Notes: a model not told the origin generated them from the letters alone. A DNA stretch of 64,000 bases from Nepenthes gracilis (GCA_033239525.1 BSYO01000009.1:19179299-19243298); one strand, 5' to 3'. Shown: positions 38,201-50,057, numbered from the stretch's first letter. Program-made: numbers and translations.

Positions 38201-40507
38201 TTTATCTTTACTTGGATTTCTAAGCTAACATTTTCATCATTTGTAAACTCTAATGAAGTAGTCTTAGAGGCACTTGTCATTCTAGGCTTCCACTATTTCT
38301 CAATTTATTGTGTTATTTATGCTTATTTACTACAACTATTTCAACTACAAAATTATTTAACAAAAACACATCCTCAAATATAAATTCATTATCCTTATCA
38401 TAATCGCCATTCATTTTTTCAATCGGCTACTTATTACTTTTATCAATTTTAATTTCACAAACACCAAATTAAAATTACAACTAACAATCCTATAAAATCA
38501 CCGTTTCCAAAGAAACAATTAGATTTATTGAAAAAAATCTATAAGGTGCTCATGGCGCACTCCTTAAGCCTCAAAAAAGGTATGCACCTTAGAGCCTAGG
38601 TGCATGCCCGTTGGAATGTCTCATATAGGTATGTTGAGGTACAAGAATTTGAGCCCCAAACCTAGGCATGCCTAGGCACACATAAGACATGCCTTCAACA
38701 ACATTAGATTCTACAGCTATGAAAAAAAGAGCCTGGTCCACATCTTTTCATTGTTGAATTGGCAATTGGCCCCCATGACCAAAAATTGAACCCGACACAG
38801 TTCATTTAGGCCTGGTCCATCCTGACTGCCCGACAAATAAAACCAAATAAATATATGCATATTTTATGTCCGCCAAAAAAAATAAAATCATATTTTATGT
38901 ATGCAGCTTGAGCTTAGTGAACAGAAAGGTAGGTTAGCTCAGTATGCAGAGCTCTTGTATTGTAGGATTTAGAAAGAGTCATTTGTATGCAATATGCAAT
39001 CTTACCCCTATGTTATAGAGAAATTATTATCTGACTTGATTATATAAAAAACTAAATTATACCATTAGATCAGGGATCACCATTAAATTTGAGAGTAACT
39101 TATAAAGAACAAAAAGGAGATTAATTTAGTGTTATGTGTGGGGGGATCTTCTTGAAAGCTAATCACATGCCAAAGACCTCTACTTGACCAAGATCATACT
39201 TTGACGAGTCTATTGTCAAGCCAACTACTCCCAGGGTTGAAACCATATCCCCGCTGGCAGCTGGGTCCGTTTGGAAAACCTTGACACATTTAAGAGTGAA
39301 GACGGTGGTGTCATTCTCTTCTCACACCCTTTTTCCTTTCGGCTTTTACTTTTAAAAATCCTTTTGGGCGAAGAGGAATACAGTGAGGGAAAAAGGAAAA
39401 AGTTTTTTTAGTAAAAAATGAAAAGAAATGGTTTCGCTTTAGCATAAAATTTAGCATCTATCAAAATTCCGGCAAAATGTTTTCTCGCACATAAATTTCA
39501 GTCTTAAATTTGAAATTTAACGTTTTTCTTTGCTAAAGTTTTAAAAGAAATGAACTAAAATTTTTGAAGGTTTTGTATTATGAATTTGCCAGTAACTAGG
39601 ATAGCAAATCACGAGAAAAAGAGTAATGTGAATTTTTTTCTTCGGTTTTGAAGAACTCCATCTACAAGTTTTTGGAGAAATGGACTCAGGGAAATAACTA
39701 CTAGGACCCCATGAATCTCATAGTTAAGGCTGAAATTTTTGAATCCATAGGATACATCTCGAATCAGAAGAAATTAGGTTTAATACCATAACTACCGAAT
39801 ATCTTATCATAGCCAAAAAAAAAAAAAAGAGTTCTCCTTAAAAGGCTTTTCTTTCTTGTTCTCGGGTAGAATCTAAAAGAAGTTGGATCATACTTAAAGT
39901 GAAAGTGGACATGTAACTCACAAGTACCAGCACTAATCCCAACAAAATCGCTAATTCATCAACGAAAAATCCAATCGACATGAGAGTGAGCAGGACATAT
40001 AAAACTTCGAATGAAAAAACGCCATGTGAAACACAGTACAAGAAGACAAAATTCTAATTAGGAGCTAAAAATATCCTGAAGCGATCAATTACAGTTCAGT
40101 GAGGCAAATGTATCCATCAATAATTAAGAACTGAACATTTTCCTTATACGATCGATTAGAGTTCAGTGAGGCAAAATTAAGGAACCCGATCGAAAGCAAT
40201 GATTTTCATCAGACAAGAAATTGGAAAAAAGGCTTAGAAAGAGAAAAAGGAGGCTCACAGGTTGTTTGTAGAACATAAACATTGAAGGGCTAAGATACTC
40301 CTTTCGCTTTCTCAAGATCTCGGAGGCGAAGGGGCCTGTGTACGGCGGCGGAGTATAATCGAACGGAGGCATTTCACGAATTTCGACGGCATCCGCCGCC
40401 GGAGAGGCTTCCTTCGACTGTAGTTGAGATGAGAAGCGGTAACAGCTACTATTGCTTCCCGCTAATGCCCTTCTGATCATCTTATTCATTACAAATCTCG
40501 GCGACAT
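29255..40507 (-). CDS. AGT3/PYD4: Alanine:glyoxylate aminotransferase 2-type enzyme (beta-alanine aminotransferase clade), complete, nine exons
   Basis: This is a class III PLP aminotransferase of the plant AGT2-homologue family, which transfers amino groups from alanine or beta-alanine to glyoxylate or pyruvate. Exons (minus): 40259-40507, 37437-37667, 35949-36119, 32293-32436, 32013-32192, 30969-31194, 30383-30496, 30196-30282, 29255-29298. They total 1,446 nt, giving 481 aa, which is the normal family length. All eight introns are GT..AG and phases match. The N-terminus ([17 protein letters not shown]..) is Arg/Ser-rich like a mitochondrial presequence. Motifs include [17 protein letters not shown] (PLP phosphate), [19 protein letters not shown] (Asp to the pyridine N), DIVTLAK (Schiff-base Lys), [18 protein letters not shown] and [11 protein letters not shown]. 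The C-terminus is DYSLSKM. There are no stops or frameshifts. Choice between AGT3 and PYD4 orthology needs a tree. Introns are swollen to 0.1-3.5 kb by repeats. Confidence 0.95.
30196..30282 (-). CDS. AGT3/PYD4: Aminotransferase exon 8
   Basis: [20 protein letters not shown] and LCFTKEDA. Acceptor ctgcag, donor gtgagt. Confidence 0.93.
30383..30496 (-). CDS. AGT3/PYD4: Aminotransferase exon 7
   Basis: Completes [17 protein letters not shown] and [15 protein letters not shown]. Acceptor atgcag, donor gtttat. Confidence 0.92.
30969..31194 (-). CDS. AGT3/PYD4: Aminotransferase exon 6
   Basis: [47 protein letters not shown], ending DKYE plus one base. Acceptor tgcag, donor gtctgg (weak but GT). 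Confidence 0.93.
32013..32192 (-). CDS. AGT3/PYD4: Aminotransferase exon 5 (PLP site)
   Basis: 60 codons, [14 protein letters not shown] to VPDIVTLAK. Contains [12 protein letters not shown], and its last codon is the catalytic Lys. Acceptor tccag, donor gtcagt. Intron 4 before it is only 100 bp. Confidence 0.95.
32293..32436 (-). CDS. AGT3/PYD4: Aminotransferase exon 4
   Basis: 48 codons, [20 protein letters not shown] to GFICEPIQ. Acceptor gacag, donor gtcatt. Separated from exon 3 by a 3.5-kb intron holding solo LTR-E. Confidence 0.93.
33061..33979 (+). repeat. 463-bp tandem duplication inside LTR-E
   Basis: Copies start tgggaataagtta at 33061 and 33524. They differ at scattered sites (mostly C/T and G/A) and each contains the GCGC-rich U3 block, a two-fold subrepeat gctcgt.cacgatg...attat.ctacaa, and the GA-rich tract. 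Confidence 0.9.
35241..35490 (+). repeat. Perfect 125-bp tandem duplication in LTR-E
   Basis: The unit beginning caagtttacaactttattac occurs at 35241 and 35366. I find no difference between the two copies, so this duplication is recent or was homogenised. Confidence 0.92.
35949..36119 (-). CDS. AGT3/PYD4: Aminotransferase exon 3
   Basis: 57 codons, [16 protein letters not shown] to KFNVIQ. Contains the SGTEAN phosphate-binding loop and YHGN. Acceptor tgcag, donor gtatat. Confidence 0.95.
36742..36960 (+). mobile_element. Candidate tRNA-derived SINE in aminotransferase intron 2
   Basis: The start ggcggtaaaacagtggtaaaggcg resembles a tRNA-type A box. The following ttgaattcatctcc is in the place of a decayed B box. 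Further on, catggtcccggtaggtgagactttgtgcccgg reads like the tRNA-unrelated part of plant SINEs. No clear target duplication. Confidence 0.35.
37437..37667 (-). CDS. AGT3/PYD4: Aminotransferase exon 2
   Basis: 77 codons from [16 protein letters not shown] through GHCHPDV to ASKLPGELK. Acceptor gacag, donor gtaagc, phase 0 at both ends. Confidence 0.95.
37668..40258 (-). other. Aminotransferase intron 1 (2.6 kb)
   Basis: AT-rich with no exon. At about 38545-38700 there is a degenerate GCGC/CCTAGG-rich repeat (aggtgctcatggcgcactccttaagcc). At about 38935-39045 lies a possible decayed SINE (see separate entry). A small direct repeat gatc.att..agttcagtgaggcaaa occurs at about 40083 and 40151. Confidence 0.6.
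38928..39050 (+). mobile_element. Possible decayed SINE head
   Basis: ggttagctcagtatgcagagc (38933 onwards) resembles a tRNA A box. About 60 bp later gcaatcttacccctatgttatagagaa resembles a conserved plant SINE segment. The B box is not convincing. Confidence 0.25.
40259..40507 (-). CDS. AGT3/PYD4: Aminotransferase exon 1
   Basis: 83 codons: presequence-like leader, then [15 protein letters not shown] and [11 protein letters not shown]. The donor gtgagc follows. In-frame Met codons at 40489 and 40480 are alternative starts; the first ATG gives the longest basic leader. Confidence 0.9.
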
Positions 40508-40620
40508 CTTTTTCCTCCCGTATTAGATGGATTTCTTCTCCTCTTCCGTTCCCCAGACTGCCGATTCTTGTAGCTCTGAAGATTCCGAGAATTCTGCGCC
40601 TCGTGGCGCTGAAGATTAGT

Positions 40621-40674
40621 GTGGAAGAGAGAGAAATTGTGAGAGAACTGAGATTGAGAGCAGCTGATATATAG
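40621..40674 (-). promoter_or_regulatory. Putative TATA box and pyrimidine patch of the aminotransferase gene
   Basis: CTATATATC on the minus strand at 40666-40674 lies about 160 bp upstream of the start codon. It is followed by a CT-rich stretch (40621-40660), a common plant core-promoter arrangement. This predicts transcription start near 40640. Confidence 0.5.
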
Positions 40675-40742
40675 AGAAGATGAGCGTCATTTTGTTCTTT
40701 TGCAAGTAAAAAGACGGGCGTCATTACAGGGATCCGAATCAT

Positions 40743-41591
40743 GCAATGATGTGTACAATTGTGATTTCGTCAGACCAGCTGTATCTTTTCTTAAAAAATA
40801 ATTTTATTTTTTTTATTTTAAATTTTATATCAACAAATACTTTATACGTAATACATGGTATTTTGAGTAATATACTTATAATATTTTTTTAAAAAAATAG
40901 CAACAATTCGTTTTGAGTAAAATTTCAGTTTAAGAATAAATTTTAAATAGTTTAGAATGAAATTTTAGAAATTAAAATTAAAGTTATTTATTCTAAGTAA
41001 CAGGTGTCTATATTATACATTTTATGTGAAATAAATTTAAATTATATTCACTTAAAATTCTAAAGATTCATGTCTCCAAGATAGAATTTTTAAAGTTTTT
41101 GAAATTAATTTTGAAATACTTTAAATTTAAAATTTATAAAAGATTATCAAATAAATTTTATCTCACCTAAAAAATACACAGCACTTATAATGAAAAAAAT
41201 TGTTTTTTCTAGTTTTAAGGAATAAACACTAAAATTGAAATTTTTTGGGTGCAGGATGGTTTTGATATTTCCAAAATTTGATTCAAATATGCCTCATATA
41301 TGATACCCTAATATTGTCTTCAAACTTACCACACAAAGTATCATAAAATTAATAAATTTTGATACCTTAAATGGTTATAAAATATCTAAAATTTAAGTCA
41401 ATACTTAACATTATTTTTGATATTCAAAATCATAACAGTAAATTTTAAGTTTTTTTTTAGTGGAAATCAGATTTTTGGTTATATAGTTACTTTATTATAT
41501 TGTACAAATACATATCCCATAAATATACATTTTTTTTACAATTGAATCAAAACAAACAATATAATTATAAGACTCAAGTTTTTAATTTATA
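40743..41591. other. AT-rich intergenic DNA
   Basis: No gene or element seen. Confidence 0.5.
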
Positions 41592-41596
41592 ATAAT

Positions 41597-44039
41597 TATA
41601 ATTAATTAAATTAATACAATTAAAATTGATATCAAAAAATATTAAAAATTAAACTACAAGTCAAGATTGGATCGGTAGACTCAACACTTGATTGAGACCC
41701 AACCTACGTCTAAGCGTCAAAACCCATAGGATCAAAATCTAAAGGACGCCCGATCAGCGTACGAGCACTCATTGGTAGTAGCTACGTGCTCGTGGTATGC
41801 CTAAACCGCACTCGAGCACAATTGTTCAAAAGTATCAGTGCCTGACGTATACTCGAGTGGCACTTGAGCGTCACTCTATATAAATTGACATTTGACTCAT
41901 TTTTCTGTGCTTCAAAATTTTAGATAAATTTAAGGCATGCTCGAACCATACCTGAGAATAACTGTCTGAAAATATCAACACTTGACGTACGCGTGAGTGG
42001 TGCTCGACCGCAATTCTATATAAATAGAACATTTGGCTCATTTTTCTATCATTTTTCAGAGAAATTAAAGAAAGGAGAGAAAAGCGATCGAGGAGAAGAG
42101 GGAAGTCAAGAAATTCAAATTTCAATTGGTCAAAGTTAGATTTTGAGTAAATGGGAGTTAAAGTAAATGCACTCTAAATTTTCCTTTCCATTATTACTAT
42201 TCTTTATTAAATTTTTTGAACATTTATTATTTTAATACTTGATGATATAATTTCAAAGTTATAATATTTGTGTTAAGTATACATATTAAATTCTCATCAT
42301 TTTGTAGCAAAATTTATAAAATTTCAAACCTAAGTTCAAGTATAATGTATATGTGGGCTAAATTCTCCAATTCCTCTTTATACATATTATGATATTATAA
42401 TATATTATTATTAAATATTTAAATTTTGTATATAAGTCCTTGTATATCTAAAAATTTAATTAAAATTCTTTACATATTTTAAAATTTCTCATAAAATGCT
42501 TCATATGTTTAATAAAACTATTGAAGAAATTTAGAAAGCTGATTCTTACATATCCTAAATTCATATAGTAGTTTATATATGATTTAAACTATCAAATATA
42601 TATCTAATATAAGTTAAAAAACGTGTGCAATTTAACTTGTATGGTCTAAAATTTAATGCACTTGCTGAATTATGTATATTTGCTGAAATTTTTATATTTT
42701 ATTGCTAATTTAGCATATTATTTTTTAAAATTTATTATGACTAAATTTTTACAATAATATAAGTATGAATCTACAGAAAAATAAAAAAAATACTATAATT
42801 AAATTAAAAAATATGGCCATTTTCTCTATAATTTAGAAAATTAAGAAGAATAAAATAATTTGTAGAGTTTTTCTAATAATTTGTTTTAAACTATGGTTAT
42901 TATTTAACGAATATTATATTATGGTATACCTTAATATATTACGGTGATACATCGATATCTGAACATATTATCACGAATGAGAAGCTGTATTTGGCTATAT
43001 TTATAAGGTAATATATAGACTACTAATCTACAGGTTTTAAATAGTAACGTATAGTATTTAGTTGTATATAAATATATATAACCCGAGTTTTAGTTATTTA
43101 CTTATTTAATCAGTAAGGCTTATTAGTTATAATCCCTAAGAAAAATTAAAATTAAGTATAATTTAATAATTTAAATTAAGAATGAATATGGTAAGAATTT
43201 TAAAAATGTATAAACTAACTTTTTTATACAAGTCTTATAAAAATTTCATATTATTTCATCTTATCATAGATATAATTATTTTGATATGTTTTTAATACAA
43301 AAATATACATATGTTATTGTTATATATGTAACTTTATAAATTTTTAGCTCACTCATTACTATTTTTACTAACCATTTTAAATAATATGTATATATTCGTA
43401 CCAAGTGAGTAGGAATTAAGATTGTTGATGTTCGAAGCGTGTAGACCTGAATTTATACCATATTTATTGTCGTTTTATAGTTTTCGGACAATTTTGTATA
43501 GCTTAGAATGATGTATTATAAATTTCAGATATCAGTTGATATGTCTAATATTGTATTATGGCTTTCGGGTAATTATTGGCATATTGTATTGAGTTTCGGT
43601 CAGTTTATTTTACTTTTTGGATATTTTGAATAGTTTAAAACATGTTTAATGGTGTGGTTAGTTGATGTTTAGATTTCAGTCAGCAGTTGTAGAATTCTAG
43701 ATGTCGATTTTTGATATTATAATTACGGTTTGTCGACATGTATATTAGCTGTCCAATAGTTATAGTTTATGATTTTATTTTCGTAAATTTGTATACTTTA
43801 ATTTTAATAACATACACAACTCATTACACAAAATTTTATGTCATGTTTAAATTAGTGTTAGAACTATATGAGAGCTAGTGCATGTTTTGAATCCTGTATA
43901 TGATATTTTATTTGGTGTAGTGGTATTGGTCAAAATAATGATATAAAATTTACGTCTAAATGATATTAAATAATAATTTGATTAATTAATAAGATTTTAA
44001 TTAATATTTAATTTTAATATCTGGATTTAAGCCATGACA
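41597..44039 (+). mobile_element. LTR-F, solo LTR of the long-LTR family
   Basis: The end GCCATGACA is clear and followed by ATAAT. A matching ATAAT at 41592-41596 precedes a probable mutated start (TATAATTAATT), giving about 2.44 kb. The U3 has GCGT/CTCGAG-type blocks, two TATA boxes and the GA-rich tract at about 42070-42110. The left border is tentative because the surroundings are AT-rich. Confidence 0.55.
41826..42065 (+). promoter_or_regulatory. Duplicated promoter segment in LTR-F
   Basis: Two diverged copies about 140 bp apart each hold a gcctgacgta / cttgacgta block, then TATATAAAT (41877-41885 and 42017-42025) and then catttg.ctcatttttct. Confidence 0.75.
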
Positions 44040-44044
44040 ATAAT

Positions 44045-45669
44045 ACAATCAATCATTCAAACTTCTCCCAATGATTTGTTATTTTTTATACTATTATTAT
44101 TATTGACAAATAAAAAAATATTTGAATCTCTAAAAACTTGGTAATAAAATGTAAAATTCACACTTGGTAGTGGCATAATTAAATATAATTGGTTAAAATT
44201 GGACAAAACCCAAAAGGATTGAAATTGCCCTTTTCTTTCAAATTTGTAATTTAATAATTGGTTAAAGCATTTTTTTAAAAAAATTTAAGTAAATGGAACA
44301 TTTCTCTCATTAATTAATTTTTATTAAATTTATTAACATAGATAGATCAGTAGGGCATGACATTACTCGCATATTTTTTAAAATTGTGATAATATATACC
44401 CTAATATATCATTAATCAAAATCAAGCCATCCATCTGAGTTCTACGGACCTTAAATTTTATTGAGTATGATAAAAGTATATATATATTTATATTATAAAT
44501 AGATATAATTAAATTTTAAATAATTAAATTTTTAATAGGATGTAATAATGGATGAAAATGGTTGTTTCTGTCTACAATAGTACTTAAATTTTGATTTTTT
44601 TAAAATTTATAAAATTAAATATCTTAATACTCAATTAAAAATATATATTTCAAAAAATGCTCTGACTTCATATAAATTATAATTTTTTATATAAAATCAT
44701 CTTTCAAATATTTTAAGTAATATTTTTTGAATAAATATCATATTTCTAAAATAACTTGCATTTTGGGTATTTATATAAACATGAATTAAAAAAAAAAAAA
44801 AAAGATTTAAAATCATAACGTCAATTGTCAGATAAACCGACCCAATTTAACAGCTATAAGTTTTTCTCACATAATTTAAGTCTAATTCAAACTCTATTTT
44901 TTATTGACCTAACTAAATATCAGCTTTGATTGTGGGGTTAGAATTTATATGCAATTTGACCAAAAACTCATTCAACTTGCCATTAATTTATTATATAAAA
45001 TAACAAAAATTATATCTAACTTAATTATGCCAAAATTTTTGAAACTTACATTCAAATATTGGTTAAAGCAAATTTATTCACCAAATTTTTAAGTTTTTTA
45101 TACTATTCAATTTTATATTTTTTTGTACTCAAATTAAGCAAATTTTCATATCATGTGGTGCCTTGGAATGATAAATGAAAGATTTTCATGTCATATAAAA
45201 CTTATGGCATTGCAATTAAGTTTATATATTTATTTCACATATATATTTTATAGATATTATTTATTTATACGATTTAATGGCATATATTATTCCCCCTTTT
45301 TTTTTATAAATAAGTAATTATATTGAATATAAAAAAGAGCTATTTGAATACCCATTATCCAATTATAAAAATGTGTCCATTCCGTCGTCCACAATAACTC
45401 AAAAATGCCTTCTAACATAAAGCCAAAAGTTAAAAGCTTTTTTAATATACCGATGATGATTGCCTTTGCTGTATTCTTATTTTTTATTAAAAAAATGTTA
45501 TTAAATGTATAAATATTAAATAATTATTATTAATCTAATACTACTTTTCTTTTATTAATTGGTATATTAAAAAAGATGTTTATGAATAAATAAGAAATAA
45601 TTACATATATCAAATAAAATAAAATATATTTTTATCATTAATTTGATAATTTAATAATAACGGCTAATA
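44045..45669. other. AT-rich intergenic DNA
   Basis: No gene or recognisable element; several A and T homopolymer runs. Confidence 0.5.
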
Positions 45670-45989
45670 ATACCTGATGGGTTTGGTATCATGGGCCGAC
45701 CCAAAATTTAAAGCGTGTTGAAGAAGTTCCGCCAAGGTGAAAAATATTTCATTTTCGACGGAAAATGTTTCTTTTGGCGGAAGAATTTCACACACTTGGT
45801 GGGAGAATTGTCACTTCCTCCCCTCGATTAAAGGGGAGGCAGTAGGTGAAAGCGAGGGGGGGGGGGGGCAGAAAGCCTTCCCAAAAGTGGCGTCCATCTT
45901 CCTCCCTCAAGTTCATTGCCCGTCAACAAAACAAAGCCTCGAACGAAATCCCTATTAAAGCACCATTCTCTTCCTTCCCGGTCATCAGT

Positions 45990-46720
45990 AAAACAGAGCT
46001 CGAGGCTCCCTCATCAATGGCACCTAAATACGCTCCCCCATAGCGCGCAAAGCTCTTGACAACGTCACCCTACTCTCCTCGGCTGGTAGCGAACAGGGCG
46101 TGGAGCCCTCCCCGTCATTGATGCCAGCTTCTTAGCTCTTGTCTCTGGCAAAACAGAGCACGAGCGCTTCTGGCGATGGCGCTCAGATCCTCCGTTCTCA
46201 TTTTTGGGAAACAGAGTAGGGTGCCCAGATCCTTTGTCTTTGTGGAATTGGGCTTTAAGCCCTTCCAGCGACGGCGTCCAACGATTCCCTTTTGAATCAG
46301 AACCAATCGGCATGCGAAACCCCCAACAATGGCATTCGACTCCTCCCTGTGGCATTTGAGCCAAACAGAGCACCGAGCCCCTCATCAATGGCATCCAGGG
46401 CCTGCTTGGTCGATCTGAGTATAGAGGAACGCTCCGAGGACGTTGCCCAATTGCTCCAACTTTGAATCAAGAAGAATGAGCCCAACGGAGCTCCCGCCAT
46501 GGCATTCGGCAGGTCCTTCCTAAACCAAATCCAAGTGCAGTATGAAGCTCCCTAGAAATGACATCAGACCAACGGGGAGCTCCCGGTTCCTCGCCCATGG
46601 CGCCCTGAACCCCTGAGGCTCTCAGTGAAACAGAGAGCTGAGGAGCTCTCAGGTCAAGCTGCCCAACATCAGAACATTTAACGAGGCATTGTACCATGCT
46701 CCGCCCAAAGGTGCCATCCA
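45990..46720. repeat. Degenerate tandem repeat around aaacagagc..gagc.cctc.tcaatggcat
   Basis: The words aacagagc, gagccc/gagctcc and catggc/caatggcat recur roughly every 60-80 bp with strong divergence, for example at about 45990, 46145, 46210, 46370 and 46630. Confidence 0.6.
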
Positions 46721-46869
46721 GCATTGTTCGACCTATTCATTTGACCCGTTTGGTCCTAGTGAAATCTGTACTCAGCAACCCGCTAGGCAATCAGGACAAA
46801 CGAGCCCAATAGGCCCTGCACACGCCCCAGTGTATTTTGCTAAGCCTACGAATATCTCCGAGGCCCATT

Positions 46870-47180
46870 AGCATGCCAAGCGGCCCTCTACGGGCGCACC
46901 CCCAAGTAGGGGCATCTCTAAGCCACCCTCATTGGGTACACTCCCAAGTAGGGACATCTCCAAACCACCCACCGCAAGCGCACCTCTAAACCGTCTTCCA
47001 CGGACGTACCCCCAAGTAGGGATATCTCCAAACCACCGTCCGCAGGCGCACCTTTTAGCCACTCTCTACGGGTGCACCCCTAAGTAGGGACATCTCCAAA
47101 CCACCCTCCGTGGCCACACCTCCTAACCGCCCCCTGTGGGTACACCCTTAAGCCGTTCTCCACAGGCGCATTCATGGAGC
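46870..47180. repeat. Tandem repeat of gggcgcacccccaagtagggacatctccaaaccaccc type
   Basis: Alternating half units cc.ccacgggcgcacc and ccaagtagggacatctccaaaccacc recur about every 34 bp (68-bp double unit) for four to five cycles. Confidence 0.75.
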
Positions 47181-47455
47181 CCAAGTCTCCAAATCCATCC
47201 TTCTCACAGACTCCCATCATCTCCTCATCTTAAGCATACATTCCTCCATTTACTACGAAAGATTTCTGACTTGAGCGTCGGAGTGTTAACAGGAGATAGC
47301 CTCCCGTTGTCCTCTACTTATTGTTTGTGATTTATGTTGTACAGGTTCCAAGTTCATAATGACGGAGACTGGACCCGCTTGATATTCAATCCGATTAGAA
47401 ATTCGAAGGCTCCCTAGTCCGTACAATAACCGAAAACTCGGAACGCAACAATACC

Positions 47456-48326
47456 ATAATTAAGTACCATTTTTATATTTAATATCAATAATAATAATAA
47501 TAACTCAATAACTTAACTATGTATATTATTATTTAATCTTGCAGTAGCAAGCTAGTAATTTCGGGCATATAGATATTTAATAGGACTAGATTTAAAATAT
47601 TTTATTGCTCTTTTTAACTTTGACGGAATTATAAAATTTTTTGCATAATTATGTCAACAATAACTCTCAATTAAAATTAAATATTTTATTATAATTTTCT
47701 TAAATAGTAGATTTTTAAATTATTTTAACGATTAAGACTTATATTTATGATTAAAATTATAATAATATTAAAATATTATTTTAATTTATATATCCGGCCA
47801 ATTTTAGAACAACATAAATTGTTAGTGTGATAAGAGACTTTAATATTTATGAGTTAAATATATCATAAACTATATTTATAAGTTTAATAAATAACTATCT
47901 TTACTAAAATATGTTTAAAATAATTTAGTTATAATTTCAGAAAAGAATGAAATAATGAGATTTAAGAATTTTAAAAATATATGATGAATAATAATTTAAA
48001 ATTGTTATATTTATAGAGGATATTGTATTAAATATATAGAATGATATAAGTGAATTTAAATGGACTATAATCTATCCATTTAATTATATTAAATGATGTT
48101 GTTATCGCTGTGACAATTGGGCTAAAAATACACAAAATTAAATAATTAAGTATTTAAAAAACTAATTTAAAGAAAATACTTAAAATAAGTCAAAGATAAA
48201 TATACCATTTACTCAATCTTTTCATTAATTTGATAAAGTTGTTTTTAATGGTTGGGCCTGCAAGAAAGAACACCCCATCTAACCTTCCAGAAAAAAAAAT
48301 AGGCCTATTTTTTCAGGAAGTATAAT
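47456..48326. other. AT-rich intergenic DNA
   Basis: No gene seen; an (AAT)n-like stretch lies at about 47487-47505. Confidence 0.5.
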
Positions 48327-48331
48327 AAATT

Positions 48332-49321
48332 TGATGGTTATGCCCATAGTGAATTATCCAAATTAAAAAAATAGCCTAAATCTAAAAAGGTCCGTATGAG
48401 AGGCTAATTGGGCACCAACATACTCCCATGAGGCGGCCAATATTTTTATTGACCGAAAACACTGTATTAAATAGGCCTAAGGTTAAAAACCTTACTCGGG
48501 CCAGGTCCAATTGGGCCCACACTTTCGTATACGACTAATAACGGTCCATTCTCCTAATTTCACGTCTTTTTAGAAGTCAATTTGTACTAAAACCGATATC
48601 AACAAATTTTAACACCATTTCCATGAGAAAGGCGCCAGATTTTTTCTTCTTACCGGTTGCAGACTCTAACGATAACAAAGTATAAAAGGAAGGTAAGTAA
48701 TCTTGAGAATTGTTACCCATCAGAAAAGGAAGCAATCTCAATAAATTGCGCAAGTCAAGCCTTCCTATCCAAGGAAGGTCGCCCAACATGGTGCAGGAAT
48801 CGCACCTTTTTGGTCAGATAATGTCGCCTTGCCCTCCATCTATATAAGCCCACGGAGTTCCATTTCCGATTGTGGGCATGCAAAATTCTAAGTATACAAA
48901 CGCTTACTGTAATAATTTAACGCTCAATTTCATATTTAAAAGACGCCGCTCACTCTTTAAGATTTATCTATCAAAGTTTTCACGCTTATAGGATTTAGTC
49001 TCTCACTCGTTTCTTGCGAACACTGAGCCAGAAAAACTGTGCTTATCACGAGCCGCCAGAACGTCTTTTACGTCTGAAAGCGAACAGTCCTTACCCTCTC
49101 ATTCTCTCTCTCTCGACTCTCATTTTTAGTTTCCTTCTTAAAAGTTGAAGGTCTATTACTGATTTTAGCGTGGGAGTATTTTCGGTGGGATAATATCTCG
49201 CTGACACCTGACCTCTTATTCGTTGTAGTGGTGTGCAGGATCCAAACTCGATGAACGGAATTGGATCCAGACAATTAAGTCGACCCGAATCTGTTCAAAA
49301 TTCGGATTCAATGACGTATTA
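48332..49321 (+). repeat. 5' LTR of the Tat/Retand-type element
   Basis: Starts TGATGGTTATGCCCATAGTG. TATA box in catctatataagccc (about 48840). R-U5 includes tctcattctctctctctcgac. Ends GACGTATTA. Confidence 0.85.
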
Positions 49322-50057
49322 AAATTAAAACTTAATAATAAATATTTAAAAATAAAAAATATTTAAAATAATAATATTTTTAATTTTCCATAATATTTAT
49401 ATTTATTAAATATTAAATTTATTAACAATAAATAAATAAAAATAATTAAATCAGCTACCAAAGTGCTGATGGACGTTGTGGACAATATGAAGCACGATAG
49501 AAGTTTGATGTGGTGACGAATGGGTCCCACGAGTACTCACGTTATTGCTATTGATGTGCTAAAACGACAGGTGTTTCTTACTTGTAGAATTACCGCTGCC
49601 ACATCGGAATACATTTGGAATTTTTTAATTATTGTTTTGCGTTTTGTTGTACTACAACAGATTGTGAGAGGAATTTATGCAAAAAAATTAGTAACAAAGA
49701 TATACTTTATAACTATTTTAAATTTATTTTTTAATAATATAATAATTAATTTATATATTTATAAATAAATATACTTTTTAACAAAGATATGAATATTAAT
49801 TTCTTATGAATAAGAAGTAAAAAAAAATTATACCTCTATGAATCTATTAATTATTAATTATTTAAAAGTAATTTTAGATTAATAACCTTTTTATCAATAT
49901 AAAATTCATGGTATACCATACATTAGTGTCTAGAAGGGTGGTGATGTTGACGCGGTGGCAATGGCAAAGGATAGTTGTGGCAATGACGAGGTGTTTGCAT
50001 TGGCGGAGACATGGTGGCCTATGGTCGCATTGAAAAGGTGGTTGGCCCAGTGGTGGT
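49322..50057 (+). repeat. Segment X, left copy (between 5' LTR and internal region)
   Basis: It starts AAATTAAAACTTAATAATAAA and ends ggcccagtggtgg. It matches the right flank of the element (59709-60139 plus 61091-61396) over its whole length at about 97 percent by eye, much better than the two LTRs match. The primer-binding site should lie here. What follows (tctatgggtgccaacacc) resembles sequence just inside a Tat primer-binding site. Confidence 0.8.

Larger units (their letters stand above)
45675..47450 (+). mobile_element. Solo LTR rich in tandem repeats, with ATACC target duplication
   Basis: It begins TGATGGGTTTGGTATC and ends GGAACGCAACA, flanked by a perfect ATACC duplication (45670-45674, 47451-47455). 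Length 1,776 bp, far GC-richer than its surroundings. The body is degenerate tandem repeats; the end (tttctgacttgagcgtcggagtg, about 47260) is a common U5 sequence of plant gypsy LTRs. ORFs inside are repeat artefacts. Confidence 0.88.

Noticed and set aside
38933..39005. tRNA gene
   Set aside because: Only the A-box-like segment fits; no B box and no cloverleaf can be drawn, so listed only as a possible SINE head.
45737..47330. Several 60-109-aa ORFs
   Set aside because: GC-rich tandem repeats of a solo LTR keep frames open by chance; no domain.
49520..49768. 82-aa ORF nearly identical to one at 59907-60152
   Set aside because: Identity follows from the recent duplication of segment X; no start context, domain or other support for coding.
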